From contig NZ_CP050063.1 in the NCBI RefSeq assembly GCF_011604685.1, forward strand, positions 4,796,501 to 4,860,500: a stretch of 64,000 nt of DNA, in the 5' to 3' direction. The translations under genes and the position numbers were made by a program. Of this stretch, positions 26,671 to 36,665 are shown piece after piece (positions within the stretch are counted from its first letter, which is position 1; the number at the start of each line of letters is the position of its first letter). The notes beneath the pieces are model-generated. The model had not been told where the DNA came from and ran no database searches. It was given only the letters and a program-made list of their open reading frames with translations. The DNA comes from Spirosoma aureum. GTDB taxonomy: Bacteria; Bacteroidota; Bacteroidia; Cytophagales; Spirosomataceae.

Positions 26671-27201
26671 ATGGTTGATCATCAATTGACATATCGTACA
26701 GCAACTGCTAGTGATATTCCCAACATCGCTCGGCTAACGCTGAAATCGTATCACGATTATAAAGCTGTTTTGACGCCCATCAACTGGGCCAGGATGGAGG
26801 CTAATTTGTCAAATGAAAACTTGTACGCGGACTTGCTGGGTAAAGCGACCACATTTGTCTGTGAAGCAAACTGCCGGTTGGTTGGCGTGATATTTTTGAT
26901 GCCAAACGGCAACCCGACCTCTATTTTTCCCGCAGACTGGAGTTATATCCGATTATTGGGCGTTGATCCAGATTACCGGGGCTTGCGTATTGGCCGAAAA
27001 CTCACGGAACTTTGTATTCATCACGCGAAGTCAACGGGTGAGATTGGGATAGCACTGCACACCAGTGAATTCATGAATGCCGCCCGGTCAATGTATGAGG
27101 AGCTGGGTTTCAGGCAGGCGAAAGAATTACCACCCATGTTTGACAAACGATACTGGCTTTACAAGCTAAGTTTCTCGCCTATTGATAGGGACAATCAATA
27201 G
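26671..27201 (+). CDS. GNAT-family N-acetyltransferase
   Basis: The 176-residue protein begins YRTATASDIPNIARL, the usual first strand and helix of GNATs. LLGVDPDYRGLRIGRKLTELC (in part) is motif A, the acetyl-CoA loop with the RGLRIG pattern. MYEELGFRQAKEL near the end is motif B. The acceptor is unknown. It faces the SRPBCC gene with only 16 bases between. Confidence 0.88.
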   Translation: MVDHQLTYRTATASDIPNIARLTLKSYHDYKAVLTPINWARMEANLSNENLYADLLGKATTFVCEANCRLVGVIFLMPNGNPTSIFPADWSYIRLLGVDPDYRGLRIGRKLTELCIHHAKSTGEIGIALHTSEFMNAARSMYEELGFRQAKELPPMFDKRYWLYKLSFSPIDRDNQ

Positions 27202-27217
27202 GAGGTCCAGGACGACG

Positions 27218-27685
27218 CTACGATCCAGCGAGCGACTGGTTAGACTCATCTGCCAGTTCTTCAACGCTTTTTTTGATGAGTAAGACAGTCGTTCGCCAGT
27301 AAAATTCCAGATGTTTTTGAATTGACTCAGTCGGGAAGTTTTCGATGGAAAGCGCCAATAGTGTCTGGTTATCGATGGGAGTTAATGTAAACTCAAGGAT
27401 TGAATAATTTTCTGGCTTGTCGGGGAGTCGGGACACAGAACTTAAATGACTGTACCTTAGCTTACGTTCATTATCATATTGTAGGACCATTCCTTTATTT
27501 TCAAATGGCACGTGATGAAAACCACGAATGAAAATTGGAGTGTTGATATCCCAGGTCGTATCGACCTCTATTTTCGTTTCAGGCTCACCCAACCAGGTAG
27601 CCATTAATTCAGGCTTTGTTAAAGCTGCCCACAGGTCAGCAGGTTCACCATTTATCGAAATCGCCGTTGAAAATTTATCCATCAT
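27218..27685 (-). CDS. SRPBCC/AHSA1-type protein
   Basis: The 155-residue protein begins with the AHSA1 layout: ISINGEPADLWAALTKPELMATWLG (in part) is the first strand, helix and WxG element. The sheet that follows includes ILEFTLTPIDNQTLLALS, and it ends in a long helix with HLEFYWRTTVLLIKKSVEE in part. Such proteins bind hydrophobic ligands; a specific job cannot be given. It is a single gene. Confidence 0.82.
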   Translation of the reverse strand: MMDKFSTAISINGEPADLWAALTKPELMATWLGEPETKIEVDTTWDINTPIFIRGFHHVPFENKGMVLQYDNERKLRYSHLSSVSRLPDKPENYSILEFTLTPIDNQTLLALSIENFPTESIQKHLEFYWRTTVLLIKKSVEELADESNQSLAGS

Positions 27686-27854
27686 GAACTGGTTTGAATG
27701 CCTGCCAGCAACCCGATCAATTCTGCCGCTCTGACCATTTGTTCTCAGGCTGAATTTCCTGCCGTGGCCTAAAAATAGCCCTAAATGTCGGTTCTACACG
27801 GCTTATGCCTATCTTTAAGTGACAATTTTCATTCAACTTATCCCGAAAAAAGCC

Positions 27855-28175
27855 ATGGATGCAAAAGACTATGATTTCGAAGAAAAATGGAAGCAATTCG
27901 AAGAATCGGGGAAGGAATTCTCCGGAGCCGTTGGCGCAGTGGCAGGAACATTGATCGGAATTTCCGTATTAGGGCTGAGCGCCCCTGTCATGTATTTTAC
28001 CCGAAGAGCCGCTGGTAAAGAAGCGACGGAAGCTCTACGGGAAACCGGAGCAAAGGTTGTGGAAAAAACCAAATGGATGAGCGAGTTTGGCCGGTTTACC
28101 GGAAAGAAGTTCGGCCCCAAACTATTAGGAACTGTTCTGTTTGGGGTAACCGGCTTGCTTTCCAGTGAGGAATAG
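27855..28175 (+). CDS. Small protein with a central hydrophobic segment
   Basis: The protein has 106 residues from ATG at 27855; a GTG 36 bases earlier falls beside a -7-like TATCTTTA (27810-27817) and is not preferred. A charged head (KDYDFEEKWKQFEESGKEF) precedes a glycine/alanine-rich hydrophobic stretch (AVGAVAGTLIGISVLGL), then a basic region with FGRFTGKKFGPKLLG. It resembles a small inner-membrane protein. I do not recognise a family. Confidence 0.55.
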   Translation: MDAKDYDFEEKWKQFEESGKEFSGAVGAVAGTLIGISVLGLSAPVMYFTRRAAGKEATEALRETGAKVVEKTKWMSEFGRFTGKKFGPKLLGTVLFGVTGLLSSEE

Positions 28176-28402
28176 GAACTCGATTAGCGGGCAGGTAAGC
28201 CTACATTCAGCATGATAAGTATTGCAAACCTTATCTCAATCTGAACTTATTTTAAGTTGTGTAGATCAGGCTGGGCCATACTGGCAACTGGTGCTCATCA
28301 GTAGCGGAGGTCAACTTCCTGTTAAATAACGTTAAGGGATAGGGCAACCTTTTTATTACTTCCACGAACGGCTCAACTTTGTGAGCAACTTAAAAGGGAA
28401 TC

Positions 28403-29506
28403 ATGGGGTGCTTTCGTCTACTTTTACTTATTACGTTGATAATCAGTTTAACGGCCTGTAATCGGTTAAGCAATGATCCTCCGGCAAGCTATACCTATCA
28501 GCTTCCCGAACCGATCGCCGATGGTTGGTCCGTTGCGTCGCTCCAGAGTCAGCAGTTGGACCCCAGGTCGATTGAACAGTTAACCGATCAAATTCTGACC
28601 GAACAATACCGGAATATCCATAGCCTGCTGATTGTCAGAAACGGGAAACTGGTCTATGAAAATTACTTCAATGGCTACACCCAATCCATTCCCGAGAACA
28701 TTTACTCGGCAACGAAAAGCATCACCTCGGCATTGGTTGGTATTGCAGTCGACAAACACCTGATCAAGAGCATCGATGATAAAGTAGTCGATTATTTTCC
28801 CCAATACACCGATTTGCCGAACCTGACTTCCGCCAAAAAGCAGATATCCATCCGTGATTTGCTAACGATGAGTTCTGGCCTGGAGTGTGCCGATGACGAC
28901 CCGCAATCAGCGGGCAACGAAGCAACGATGTACCAGTCGCCGGATTGGATTCGCTATACGCTTGGCCTGCCGATGAAAGCGAATCCCGGAACCATGAGCA
29001 ACTATTGCACCGGGGGCGTTGCGGTATTGGGGGGCATTCTTCAACAGGCGACGGGAAAAACCGTTGATGAATTTGCGCAGGCGTATTTATGGAATCCGCT
29101 GGGTATTGGGCCGATTCGCTGGGATCGCATGCCGACCGGTCAGGTTAACACCAGTGGGCGGATGTTTATTCGGCCGCGCGACATGGCGAAACTTGGACAG
29201 CTATTTCTGGATAAAGGGAAATGGCAGGACCAGCAGGTACTTTCCGCCAATTGGGTGGACGAATCGACCCGAAAACAGGTCGTATTGCGTGATCAGGAGT
29301 ACGGTTACTTGTGGTGGCGGAGGCAATTTGTCATGGATGATAAAACCTATCCCGCTTATTATGCGTCGGGCAACGGGGGGCATTTTATTGTCGTTATTCC
29401 AAGCCTGAATGTAGTGGTTGTTTCTACGGCAGGGAATTTGAATTCAGGAATCTCGGCGCAGGTATTTCGAATGATCCGGTTCGGTATTCTTCCCGCTTTT
29501 TTATGA
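28403..29506 (+). CDS. Beta-lactamase-fold serine hydrolase, lipoprotein
   Basis: The 367-residue protein begins with a signal peptide and lipobox ISLTAC (Cys19). The class-C-like beta-lactamase domain has the SxxK motif in YSATKSITS, the Tyr motif in SNYCTGGVAVLGG, and HxG-like GNGGHF near the end. Members are carboxypeptidases or esterases at the envelope. It overlaps the next gene by 4 bases (ATGA) and is likely co-transcribed with it. Confidence 0.88.
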   Translation: MGCFRLLLLITLIISLTACNRLSNDPPASYTYQLPEPIADGWSVASLQSQQLDPRSIEQLTDQILTEQYRNIHSLLIVRNGKLVYENYFNGYTQSIPENIYSATKSITSALVGIAVDKHLIKSIDDKVVDYFPQYTDLPNLTSAKKQISIRDLLTMSSGLECADDDPQSAGNEATMYQSPDWIRYTLGLPMKANPGTMSNYCTGGVAVLGGILQQATGKTVDEFAQAYLWNPLGIGPIRWDRMPTGQVNTSGRMFIRPRDMAKLGQLFLDKGKWQDQQVLSANWVDESTRKQVVLRDQEYGYLWWRRQFVMDDKTYPAYYASGNGGHFIVVIPSLNVVVVSTAGNLNSGISAQVFRMIRFGILPAFL

Positions 29507-30252
29507 GTAAGGATGTATTGAATGCACTACTAGTTTATTTATTGATGCTGTTGGCTAACCCGGTTGTGGCTCAGCAGCGAACACAATTCTGGGGACTTAC
29601 AGCCGGATTTTCTCCCTTACAAATCAAGGATCAGTTCCATTCGGATTATACCTACCGGGGAACCGGATTGGGCCTGCAAGCCTACTATGGGCATAACCGA
29701 TTGAAAACGCAATGGCAACTCGAAGCTGCTTATACGCGGGCAACGCCCCAGTCCATTGTTTCCCGAAAAGCGTCAACTCAGTTTGTGGATTTGACCTTCG
29801 ATTACCAGTGGCGGTTGTTACCAGTTAGCCGTCTGGACAATCGTGTTCAATATTTCGGGGGCCTTGGGCTTCGACTGACTAACAACACGACGAATTATTC
29901 GCCAGATATGGAGGTTTCGACGATTGTGTCCACAGCAGTTGCCTCATTGGGCGTATCGGCGAAGGCAACCTATCAACTGAGCGCCAGACAGCGCATTCAG
30001 GGACAGGCATTTGCATCGATCGTTAGTGCGGTTTATCGTCCGGACTATCCCTATTTTGGACGGGATCAAGTCGCTATCAGCTGGTTAGGGAAGGGGCCAT
30101 TACTGGATGCTCAGGTAACGTATCAGTATCAATTCCATGAACGATACCAGGCTGTTGGTTTCTACAAACTGACTTATTTCCAATACGATCAACCCCGTCC
30201 GTTGGTTGGGTTACGCCAACAGGTTGGAATAGGTATTCAGCGGACATTTTAA
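29503..30252 (+). CDS. Outer-membrane beta-barrel protein
   Basis: The 249-residue protein has a signal peptide ending PVVAQ. Alternating amphipathic strands follow, rich in aromatic residues (LGLQAYYGHNRLKTQWQLEAAY in part, VQYFGGLGLRLTNN), and it ends IGIQRTF with a terminal phenylalanine as in barrel assembly signals. Its start overlaps the serine hydrolase stop (ATGA), so the two are coupled. The role is unknown. Confidence 0.75.
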   Translation: MSKDVLNALLVYLLMLLANPVVAQQRTQFWGLTAGFSPLQIKDQFHSDYTYRGTGLGLQAYYGHNRLKTQWQLEAAYTRATPQSIVSRKASTQFVDLTFDYQWRLLPVSRLDNRVQYFGGLGLRLTNNTTNYSPDMEVSTIVSTAVASLGVSAKATYQLSARQRIQGQAFASIVSAVYRPDYPYFGRDQVAISWLGKGPLLDAQVTYQYQFHERYQAVGFYKLTYFQYDQPRPLVGLRQQVGIGIQRTF

Positions 30253-30440
30253 CGGATTAATTACTGTCTGTTCAAGGTGTTGAAATTCAGGAAAATGGGT
30301 AGATGGCTTTGCTGGTCAACTCAGCGATAAAGAAAAAGGAATACAAATTCCCCAGGAATAACTGAATGGTAAGCTTCGGAAATCAGCCAAGTCATGAGGC
30401 AGGGCAGGAGCAAGCCTAGGCTGGATTCAAGCATATAAAC

Positions 30441-30480
30441 TGAAAAAGCCCCTATTCGTGAATAATTAGGGGCTTTTTCA
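30441..30480. terminator. Bidirectional intrinsic terminator at the tRNA
   Basis: TGAAAAAGCCCCTA (30441-30454) pairs perfectly with TAGGGGCTTTTTCA (30467-30480) around a 12-base loop. Read on the minus strand it lies 12 bases beyond the tRNA 3' end with a T-run, and it can also stop plus-strand reading from the barrel gene. Confidence 0.85.
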
Positions 30481-30492
30481 TGATGACCTGTG

Positions 30493-30566
30493 TAGCGGGG
30501 AGCAGGATCGAACTGCCGACCTTAGGGTTATGAATCCTACGCTCTAACCATCTGAGCTACCCCGCC
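30493..30566 (-). tRNA. tRNA-Met (anticodon CAT)
   Basis: The 74-base minus-strand gene folds as a standard cloverleaf: acceptor GGCGGGG with CCCCGCT (one G-T), D arm GCTC...GAGC, anticodon loop TTCATAA and a TTCGATC T-loop. The anticodon stem lacks the three G-C pairs of an initiator, so it is elongator methionine or lysidine-modified isoleucine. CCA is not encoded. The terminator at 30441-30480 follows. Confidence 0.9.
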
Positions 30567-30618
30567 GGATTTGATTTCACAAAAGTAAGCAAAAAATGGG
30601 CTGACGCAAAAAAGTGCG

Positions 30619-30650
30619 TTGACTTTCGCAAAAAAAATCGTTTACCTTTG
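30619..30650 (+). promoter_or_regulatory. Strong predicted promoter for the START-like gene
   Basis: TTG at 30619-30621, 21 bases, then TACCTTTG at 30643-30650 is a complete Bacteroidota promoter. It predicts a leader of roughly 85 bases before the start at 30742. Confidence 0.7.
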
Positions 30651-30741
30651 CTCAGACCGGGTTGCAGTGAATAGTCGCTACTGTTCTAAAGAGCTGACGT
30701 ACCGGTCTGTAATCCCTGGTCCTTTTCCTAAATAAGTAGAC

Positions 30742-31134
30742 ATGGAGAAATTAAAATTTGTTGCCGAATACGAACTCCGGGCATCCCCAAAAATGCTGTT
30801 TCCTTACATTAGCACGGCTTCGGGCTTATCACAATGGTTTGCCAATAAAGTAAATACGATGCCGGAACAACGATTCGATTTTCAATGGGACAATGAGAGT
30901 CACATCGCGCGACAGGTTTCGATGCGACAGAATAAAGGTGTTCGTTTTGAGTTTTTAGATACAGCCGAAAACGGATCGGATAACAATTATGTCGATTTTC
31001 GGGTCGATCAGTCCGAACTTACCCAGTCTACATTTCTACGGATAACCGATTATTCCTCAACGACCGACGAAGACGAACTCCAGGATCTTTGGGATGGTTT
31101 AATGGATAAGCTCAGAGAAATTGTTGGTAGTTAA
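30742..31134 (+). CDS. START-like (SRPBCC) domain protein
   Basis: The 130-residue protein opens KLKFVAEYELRASPKMLFPY, then STASGLSQWFANKV, the order seen in Bacteroidota START-like proteins. A short basic and acidic C-terminal helix ends DELQDLWDGLMDKL. It is cytosolic with no signal. It lies 112 bases ahead of the LptF/G permease gene, a neighbourhood I recall as common in this phylum, but no function is known to me. Confidence 0.8.
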   Translation: MEKLKFVAEYELRASPKMLFPYISTASGLSQWFANKVNTMPEQRFDFQWDNESHIARQVSMRQNKGVRFEFLDTAENGSDNNYVDFRVDQSELTQSTFLRITDYSSTTDEDELQDLWDGLMDKLREIVGS

Positions 31135-31246
31135 TAGTTGTTAATGAATAATGAGAAAGGAACCGTACAGCAGGAACTGAGCGTATACTAGAGAAGCCAG
31201 TAAAACATTACCTGCCTGTTTTCGGGTACAATCATTAGACATTAGA

Positions 31247-32773
31247 ATGAAGAAAATAGATAAATTAGTACTCAATTCGTTCTGGGGACCGTTTTTTCTT
31301 ACACTGGGTGTCGTCATTTTTATCTTCCTGATGCGACTCCTGATGTTCTACATAGACGATTTCGTTTCGAAAGACCTTGATTTAGCAACATTCGGTCGTC
31401 TTCTTTTTTACTTTTCCCTGCTAACGATTCCAACCGCACTTCCGCTGGCCGTTCTGCTCTCTTCGCTGATGACGTTTGGTAATCTTGGCGAATTTTTTGA
31501 ACTGACAGCCATGAAAAGTGCGGGCATTTCACTCACCCGTGCCATGCGTCCGCTGCTCGTGGTTGCTGTTGGCATTAGTTCATTTTCATTCTGGTTCAAC
31601 AATAGTGTATCGCCCTGGGCTAATCTCAAGGGATATAGCCTACTGTATGACATTAAAACGGCCAAAGCTACGCTAAGTCTAAAAGAAGGAATTTTTTATA
31701 ATGACCTGCCGGGCTACAGTATTAAAGTTGATCATAAGGTCAAAACCGGTAAAGAAAGCACCACCGGTGATTTACTAAAAGGACTGGTTATTTACAAGCA
31801 TCCGACAAATGGCCTTGAAACTGGTAATCGGGAGATCATTCTGGCAGATTCGGGGCGGATGTATACCGATAAGGATCGGACATACCTCGTTTTTCAACTG
31901 TTCAATGGAAATGATTATCAGGAGTATTCGGGAAATGGAACGGTTAGTTACGCCAGTAATGGCACACCCGTGAAAGGAGCCGAATTTGTTCGGAATGGAT
32001 TTAAAGACTATCGGCTCGTCATCAGTTTAGAATCGTTCGGCATTAAACGCACGGACGAAAATCAGTTCGAGTACCACGAGTACATGAAAGATTTGAAGCA
32101 ACTCTCGGACCTGACCGATTCGCTTCGAAAAGATTATAGAAATACGAGCCTGAGTGTTGCCAATACATCGCGACAGTATTACAACTATCAATTTAAAACC
32201 AACGTCACCACAAAGCCCGCCGTTGTGGTGAAAGACGGTAAATGGATCGATTCATTACTGAAAAAACAGAATCTTGCTCAGCCCGACCTTGCTCAGGCGG
32301 CTTATAGCCAGGCGCAGAATATCCTATCGTATGCCACTTCGAATGTGAACTACCTGACGGAGAAAGAAAAAAATGTCTGGAAATATCAACTGGAGAGCAA
32401 CCATAAATTTACCCAGGCCATTTCCGTTTTTGTTATGTTCCTGATCGGTGCATCGATGGGCGCTATAATAAAAAAAGGCGGCTTTGGCTTGCCAGTTCTG
32501 GTATCGATCGTCTTCTTCATATTTCTTTATGTACTGACACTCACGGGCGATAAATACGCTAAAGATGGCCTGATCTGGGTGCCACTTGGTGCCTGGATGG
32601 CTAACCTGGTGCTGTTTCCAGTGGGGCTGTTCCTGATGCAGCGCGCCCGTCATGACTCACGTCTGTTCGATGGCGACGTGTATCGTATCGCCTGGGAGCG
32701 GGTAAAGCAGAAATGGGCGACCTACCGGCTACAGGTTCAGGAAGCACGCCTGAAGTCGTCAAACAACGGGTAA
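31247..32773 (+). CDS. LptF/LptG-family permease
   Basis: The 508-residue inner-membrane protein has an N-terminal group of three helices ([21 protein letters not shown] in part, then [17 protein letters not shown]). A large extracytoplasmic jellyroll region follows (about 120-370), with a final group of three helices ([20 protein letters not shown]). This is the YjgP/YjgQ layout of the lipopolysaccharide export complex, which works with the LptB ATPase. Only one such gene is here. Confidence 0.9.
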   Translation: MKKIDKLVLNSFWGPFFLTLGVVIFIFLMRLLMFYIDDFVSKDLDLATFGRLLFYFSLLTIPTALPLAVLLSSLMTFGNLGEFFELTAMKSAGISLTRAMRPLLVVAVGISSFSFWFNNSVSPWANLKGYSLLYDIKTAKATLSLKEGIFYNDLPGYSIKVDHKVKTGKESTTGDLLKGLVIYKHPTNGLETGNREIILADSGRMYTDKDRTYLVFQLFNGNDYQEYSGNGTVSYASNGTPVKGAEFVRNGFKDYRLVISLESFGIKRTDENQFEYHEYMKDLKQLSDLTDSLRKDYRNTSLSVANTSRQYYNYQFKTNVTTKPAVVVKDGKWIDSLLKKQNLAQPDLAQAAYSQAQNILSYATSNVNYLTEKEKNVWKYQLESNHKFTQAISVFVMFLIGASMGAIIKKGGFGLPVLVSIVFFIFLYVLTLTGDKYAKDGLIWVPLGAWMANLVLFPVGLFLMQRARHDSRLFDGDVYRIAWERVKQKWATYRLQVQEARLKSSNNG

Positions 32774-32829
32774 TTTCACGACTCTAAACTTTTCAGGGGC
32801 AGCCTACTGGAAGCTGTCTGTTTTTTTAC

Positions 32830-32837
32830 TATCTTTG
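32830..32837 (+). promoter_or_regulatory. Candidate -7 element for rpsO
   Basis: TATCTTTG matches TAnnTTTG fully and lies 42 bases ahead of the rpsO start. No clear TTG -33 partner is visible. The motif also explains a spurious in-frame TTG start at 32835, which I reject. Confidence 0.55.
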
Positions 32838-32879
32838 CACCCAAATTCAAATTTTGTAATTTTATTTAGCTGTCTGAAG

Positions 32880-33155
32880 ATGTATCTAACGACCGAAAAA
32901 AAACAGGAGATCTTCTCCACCTCGGGTCACGCCAAAAGTGCTGGTGACACCGGGTCGGCCGAATCCCAGATCGCGCTGTTCACGTACCGGATCAGTCATT
33001 TGACCGAGCACCTGAAAGTTCACAAGCACGATTACGGCACCCAATTAGGTCTTTTAAAATTAGTCGGTAAGCGTCGGCGTCTGCTGAACTACCTGCAACA
33101 AAAAGACATCACACGATACCGGGCTATTCTGGCCGCGCTGGGTCTGAGAAAATAA
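32880..33155 (+). CDS. rpsO: Ribosomal protein S15
   Basis: The protein has 91 residues from [34 protein letters not shown] (in part), [19 protein letters not shown] (in part) and [13 protein letters not shown] are the S15 core; the ending AALGLRK is standard. S15 binds 16S rRNA in the 30S subunit. pnp follows 195 bases later beyond a terminator, the classic rpsO-pnp order. Confidence 0.98.
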   Translation: MYLTTEKKQEIFSTSGHAKSAGDTGSAESQIALFTYRISHLTEHLKVHKHDYGTQLGLLKLVGKRRRLLNYLQQKDITRYRAILAALGLRK

Positions 33156-33174
33156 TCGGACCACGCACTAAAAA

Positions 33175-33208
33175 GGGAATCTGCTAAACAGTAGATTCCC
33201 TCATTTTT
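33175..33208 (+). terminator. Terminator between rpsO and pnp
   Basis: An 11-bp stem (33175-33185 with 33190-33200, one G-T) has an AAAC loop, followed by TCA and five thymines at 33204-33208. In several bacteria this gap carries processing sites for PNPase autoregulation; here the simplest reading is a terminator or attenuator. Confidence 0.75.
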
Positions 33209-33350
33209 GTGGTTTCTTTAGTGAATTAGTGATTGCTGTTGTGAAAGCGGTTAAGGAAAGAGTTTAATAAAGAGGTTTAAGTACAGAACGGGATTATCTC
33301 GGTCTGACATAGCGGTAAAGCTGTAAGAGGGCGTATCCAAAATCTGTTGT

Positions 33351-35477
33351 ATGTTTCAAATCACCACGCAATCCGTTGCGCTGCCCGACGGGCGGGAAAT
33401 TACCATCGAAACCGGCAAACTGGCCAGACAGGCCGACGGAGCGGTGGTTGTGCGACTGGGCGACACCATGCTGTTAGCCACGGTCGTATCGAGTAAAGAA
33501 GCGAAAGAAGGCGTTGATTTCTTACCCCTGTCGGTTGATTACCAGGAAAAATTTGCATCGGCTGGTCGAATTCCTGGCAGCTTTCAACGGCGGGAGGGTC
33601 GTTTGGGCGATCACGAAATTCTGATTAGCCGTCTGGTTGACCGCGCGCTGCGGCCGATTTTTCCGGAAAATTACCACGCCGATACCCAGGTAATAATCAC
33701 ATTGATTTCTGCTGATCCGGATGTTCAGCCCGATGCATTAGCCGCCCTGGCTGCGTCGTCGGCTCTGGCCGTATCCGATATTCCGTTCAACGGACCCATT
33801 TCTGAAGTACGGGTTGCGAAAATCGATGGTCAGTATAAAATCAACCCCAAAACGGCGGAGCTTGACCGGGCTACGCTCGATCTGATTGTCGCTGCGACCG
33901 AAAAAGACATTTGCATGGTGGAAGGCGAAATGAGCGAATGCTCAGAAGCCGAAGTTGTGGAAGCACTTAAAGTTGCTCATGATGCCATCAAGGTGCAGTG
34001 TCAGGCGCAAAAAGAATTAGAAGCCAAGGTTGGTAAAACCCAAAAGCGCGAATACAATCACGAAACGCACGACGAAGAACTTCGGGCGGCCGTTCGTGCA
34101 TATTGCTACGATAAAGTATTCGAAGTGGCAAGTCGGCAGAATCCCAGCAAAAAAGGGCGTTCTGAGGGCTTTAAAGCCGTGCTTCAGGAATACCTGGCTA
34201 CATTCCCCGAAGGTTCGGAGGTGAATGTAAGCCTGATCAAAACGTATTTCCACGATCTGGAGTGGGAGGCATCCCGCCGACTGGTTCTTGACGAGCGCGT
34301 TCGGTTGGATGGCCGTAAACTCGATGAGATCCGCCCCATTTCAGCTGAAGCGGGTTATCTGCCAGGTCCTCACGGATCAGCCCTGTTCACCCGTGGTGAA
34401 ACCCAGTCGCTGACGACCGTAACCCTTGGTACGAAAGTTGATGAACAAATTGTTGATCAGGCGATGTTTCAGGGATACAGCAAGTTCCTGTTGCACTATA
34501 ACTTTCCCGGTTTCTCGACGGGTGAAGTAAAACCCAACCGGGGTGCTGGTCGTCGGGAAATCGGTCATGGTAATCTGGCTCACCGTTCGTTGAAAAAAGT
34601 ATTGCCACCCGAGTCCGAAAACCCCTACACCATACGGGTTGTATCGGATATTCTCGAATCAAATGGTTCGTCGTCGATGGCTACCGTCTGTGCCGGTACA
34701 ATGGCGCTGATGGATGCGGGGATCAAAATCAAGGCACCGGTAGCCGGTATTGCCATGGGGCTGATTTCGGACGGCGATAAATATGCGGTATTGTCCGACA
34801 TCCTCGGCGACGAGGATCACCTGGGCGATATGGATTTCAAAGTAACCGGTACCACCAAAGGGATCGTTGCCTGTCAGATGGACCTGAAAGTAGACGGTTT
34901 GTCATACGAAGTACTCGCCCAAGCACTGGAGCAGGCTCGTCTGGGACGGCTTCACATTCTTGGCGAAATGGCGAAGGGTATTGCCGACGTCCGGTCAGAT
35001 CTGAAATCACACGCTCCCCGGGCTATCGTTATCAAGATTGACACCAACCAGATCGGCGCCGTTATCGGACCCGGCGGTAAAGTCGTTCAGGATATTCAGA
35101 AAGATTCGGGCGCGGTTGTTAATATCGACGAGCACGACAACGCGGGTTGGGTCAGCATTTTTGCTACCAACAAGGAAAGTATGGACCGGGCCGTTTCACG
35201 CGTGAAAGGGATTGTGGCCGTACCTGAGGTTGGCGAAGTCTACGTGGGTAAGGTGAAAACCATTCAGCCATTCGGTGCGTTTGTCGAGTTTATGCCTGGA
35301 AAGGATGGACTTTTGCACATTTCCGAGATCAAGTGGGAACGTCTCGAAACCATGGACGGTGTCCTGCAAGTAGGTGAAGAGGTGACGGTAAAATTGATTG
35401 ACGTGGATAAAAAGACAGGAAAGTATCGTTTATCGCGTAAAGTTCTTCTGCCGAAACCGGAGAACAAAAATGCGTAA
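33351..35477 (+). CDS. pnp: Polynucleotide phosphorylase
   Basis: The 708-residue enzyme has two RNase PH domains (about 1-210 and 305-530; [13 protein letters not shown] and the second copy's NFPGFSTGE are signatures). An all-alpha linker lies between them. KH is at about 550-610 ([15 protein letters not shown]) and S1 at about 620-690 ([15 protein letters not shown]). It degrades RNA from the 3' end with phosphate. Length and order match the family. Confidence 0.98.
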   Translation: MFQITTQSVALPDGREITIETGKLARQADGAVVVRLGDTMLLATVVSSKEAKEGVDFLPLSVDYQEKFASAGRIPGSFQRREGRLGDHEILISRLVDRALRPIFPENYHADTQVIITLISADPDVQPDALAALAASSALAVSDIPFNGPISEVRVAKIDGQYKINPKTAELDRATLDLIVAATEKDICMVEGEMSECSEAEVVEALKVAHDAIKVQCQAQKELEAKVGKTQKREYNHETHDEELRAAVRAYCYDKVFEVASRQNPSKKGRSEGFKAVLQEYLATFPEGSEVNVSLIKTYFHDLEWEASRRLVLDERVRLDGRKLDEIRPISAEAGYLPGPHGSALFTRGETQSLTTVTLGTKVDEQIVDQAMFQGYSKFLLHYNFPGFSTGEVKPNRGAGRREIGHGNLAHRSLKKVLPPESENPYTIRVVSDILESNGSSSMATVCAGTMALMDAGIKIKAPVAGIAMGLISDGDKYAVLSDILGDEDHLGDMDFKVTGTTKGIVACQMDLKVDGLSYEVLAQALEQARLGRLHILGEMAKGIADVRSDLKSHAPRAIVIKIDTNQIGAVIGPGGKVVQDIQKDSGAVVNIDEHDNAGWVSIFATNKESMDRAVSRVKGIVAVPEVGEVYVGKVKTIQPFGAFVEFMPGKDGLLHISEIKWERLETMDGVLQVGEEVTVKLIDVDKKTGKYRLSRKVLLPKPENKNA

Positions 35478-35552
35478 GAGATTGTTACTTTTTCGTGTAA
35501 TGCAACGTCAAAAGTTAGCGTTATATAGCCACCCGAATCGGGGCAACGTATC

Positions 35553-36416
35553 ATGAGACAGCTAAAAATTTCAAAACAGATTACCAACCGCGAGAGCCAG
35601 TCGTTAGACAAGTACTTGCAGGAGATTGGTAAAGTAGACCTGCTTACGCCCGATGAGGAAGTAACGCTGGCCCAGAAAATCCGGGAAGGTGATCAACTGT
35701 CACTGGAACGGCTGACCAAGGCTAACTTACGTTTCGTCGTGTCTGTAGCAAAACAATATCAGAATCAGGGTCTTTCGTTGGGTGATTTGATCAACGAAGG
35801 GAACCTGGGTCTGATCAAAGCCGCCCAGCGTTTTGATGAAACACGCGGGTTTAAATTCATTTCCTACGCCGTTTGGTGGATTCGTCAATCGATCCTGCAA
35901 GCGTTGGCCGAGCAATCCCGTATTGTGCGTCTACCGCTGAACCGGGTTGGTTCGCTGAACAAGATTTCGAAAACGTTTTCTGACCTGGAGCAAAAGTTTG
36001 AGCGTGAGCCATCACCGGAAGAACTGGCCGCCGTGCTTGAAATCTCCGCTGCCGAAGTGGTTGATACGTTGAAGATTTCTGGCCGCCACGTGTCAATGGA
36101 TGCTCCGTTTGTGCAGGGTGAAGAAAACAGCCTGCTCGACGTACTCGAAAACGATGGTGAAGACAAACCTGACTCGGGTCTGATCAACGATTCGCTGCGG
36201 AAGGAAGTACAACGGGCCTTGTCGACGCTGACGCAGCGTGAAGCCGATGTGATTACCCTCTACTTCGGTCTGAATGGTGAACATGCCATGACACTCGAAG
36301 AAATTGGTGAGAAGTTTAATCTGACCCGTGAACGGGTTCGTCAGATAAAAGAAAAAGCCATACGTCGTCTCCGCCACACCTCCCGGTCGAAGGCGCTGAA
36401 GACGTACCTTGGCTAA
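35553..36416 (+). CDS. rpoD: Primary sigma factor (sigma-70, RpoD/SigA)
   Basis: The 287-residue factor opens [17 protein letters not shown] and has [18 protein letters not shown] (region 1.2). Region 2 holds [16 protein letters not shown] and [10 protein letters not shown]. Region 3 has [14 protein letters not shown], and region 4 [15 protein letters not shown] and [17 protein letters not shown]. Region 1.1 is absent, as is usual for Bacteroidota housekeeping sigma, which reads TAnnTTTG promoters. It follows pnp by 75 bases. Confidence 0.97.
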   Translation: MRQLKISKQITNRESQSLDKYLQEIGKVDLLTPDEEVTLAQKIREGDQLSLERLTKANLRFVVSVAKQYQNQGLSLGDLINEGNLGLIKAAQRFDETRGFKFISYAVWWIRQSILQALAEQSRIVRLPLNRVGSLNKISKTFSDLEQKFEREPSPEELAAVLEISAAEVVDTLKISGRHVSMDAPFVQGEENSLLDVLENDGEDKPDSGLINDSLRKEVQRALSTLTQREADVITLYFGLNGEHAMTLEEIGEKFNLTRERVRQIKEKAIRRLRHTSRSKALKTYLG

Positions 36417-36438
36417 GCTTCCTGTTTGTGTGTGATGT

Positions 36439-36465
36439 AAGGCTCCTGCGAATGTGGGAGCCTTT
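36439..36465 (+). terminator. Intrinsic terminator of rpoD
   Basis: AAGGCTCC (36439-36446) pairs with GGAGCCTT (36457-36464), with a 10-base loop and a short TTTG run. The weak U-run lowers the confidence. Confidence 0.6.
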
Positions 36466-36615
36466 GTCATGTTCAGGAAATTCAAATTGGTTGTTTGGAA
36501 AGAGCCAGAAGACTTAAGATGAAAACAAAGTAAACTACGCAGATAGATCAACAGGATTAATTGATGACTATAAAACGTAGCTAAAGTCTTGGGAGGAGAT
36601 GCTGACCATAACGAA

Positions 36616-36649
36616 AAAAAAGACCGCTCGATTAAGGGCGGTCTTTTTT
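36616..36649. terminator. Bidirectional terminator at the envelope operon end
   Basis: AAAAAAGACCGC (36616-36627) pairs with GCGGTCTTTTTT (36638-36649) around a 10-base loop. On the minus strand it lies 16 bases past the SPOR gene stop and carries a T-run; on the plus strand it backs up the rpoD terminator. Confidence 0.85.
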
Positions 36650-36665
36650 ATAGACTTGTGTAGAT

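Noticed and set aside
32835..32879. rpsO start at TTG 32835
   Set aside because: It lies in the TATCTTTG element and adds residues unlike S15.
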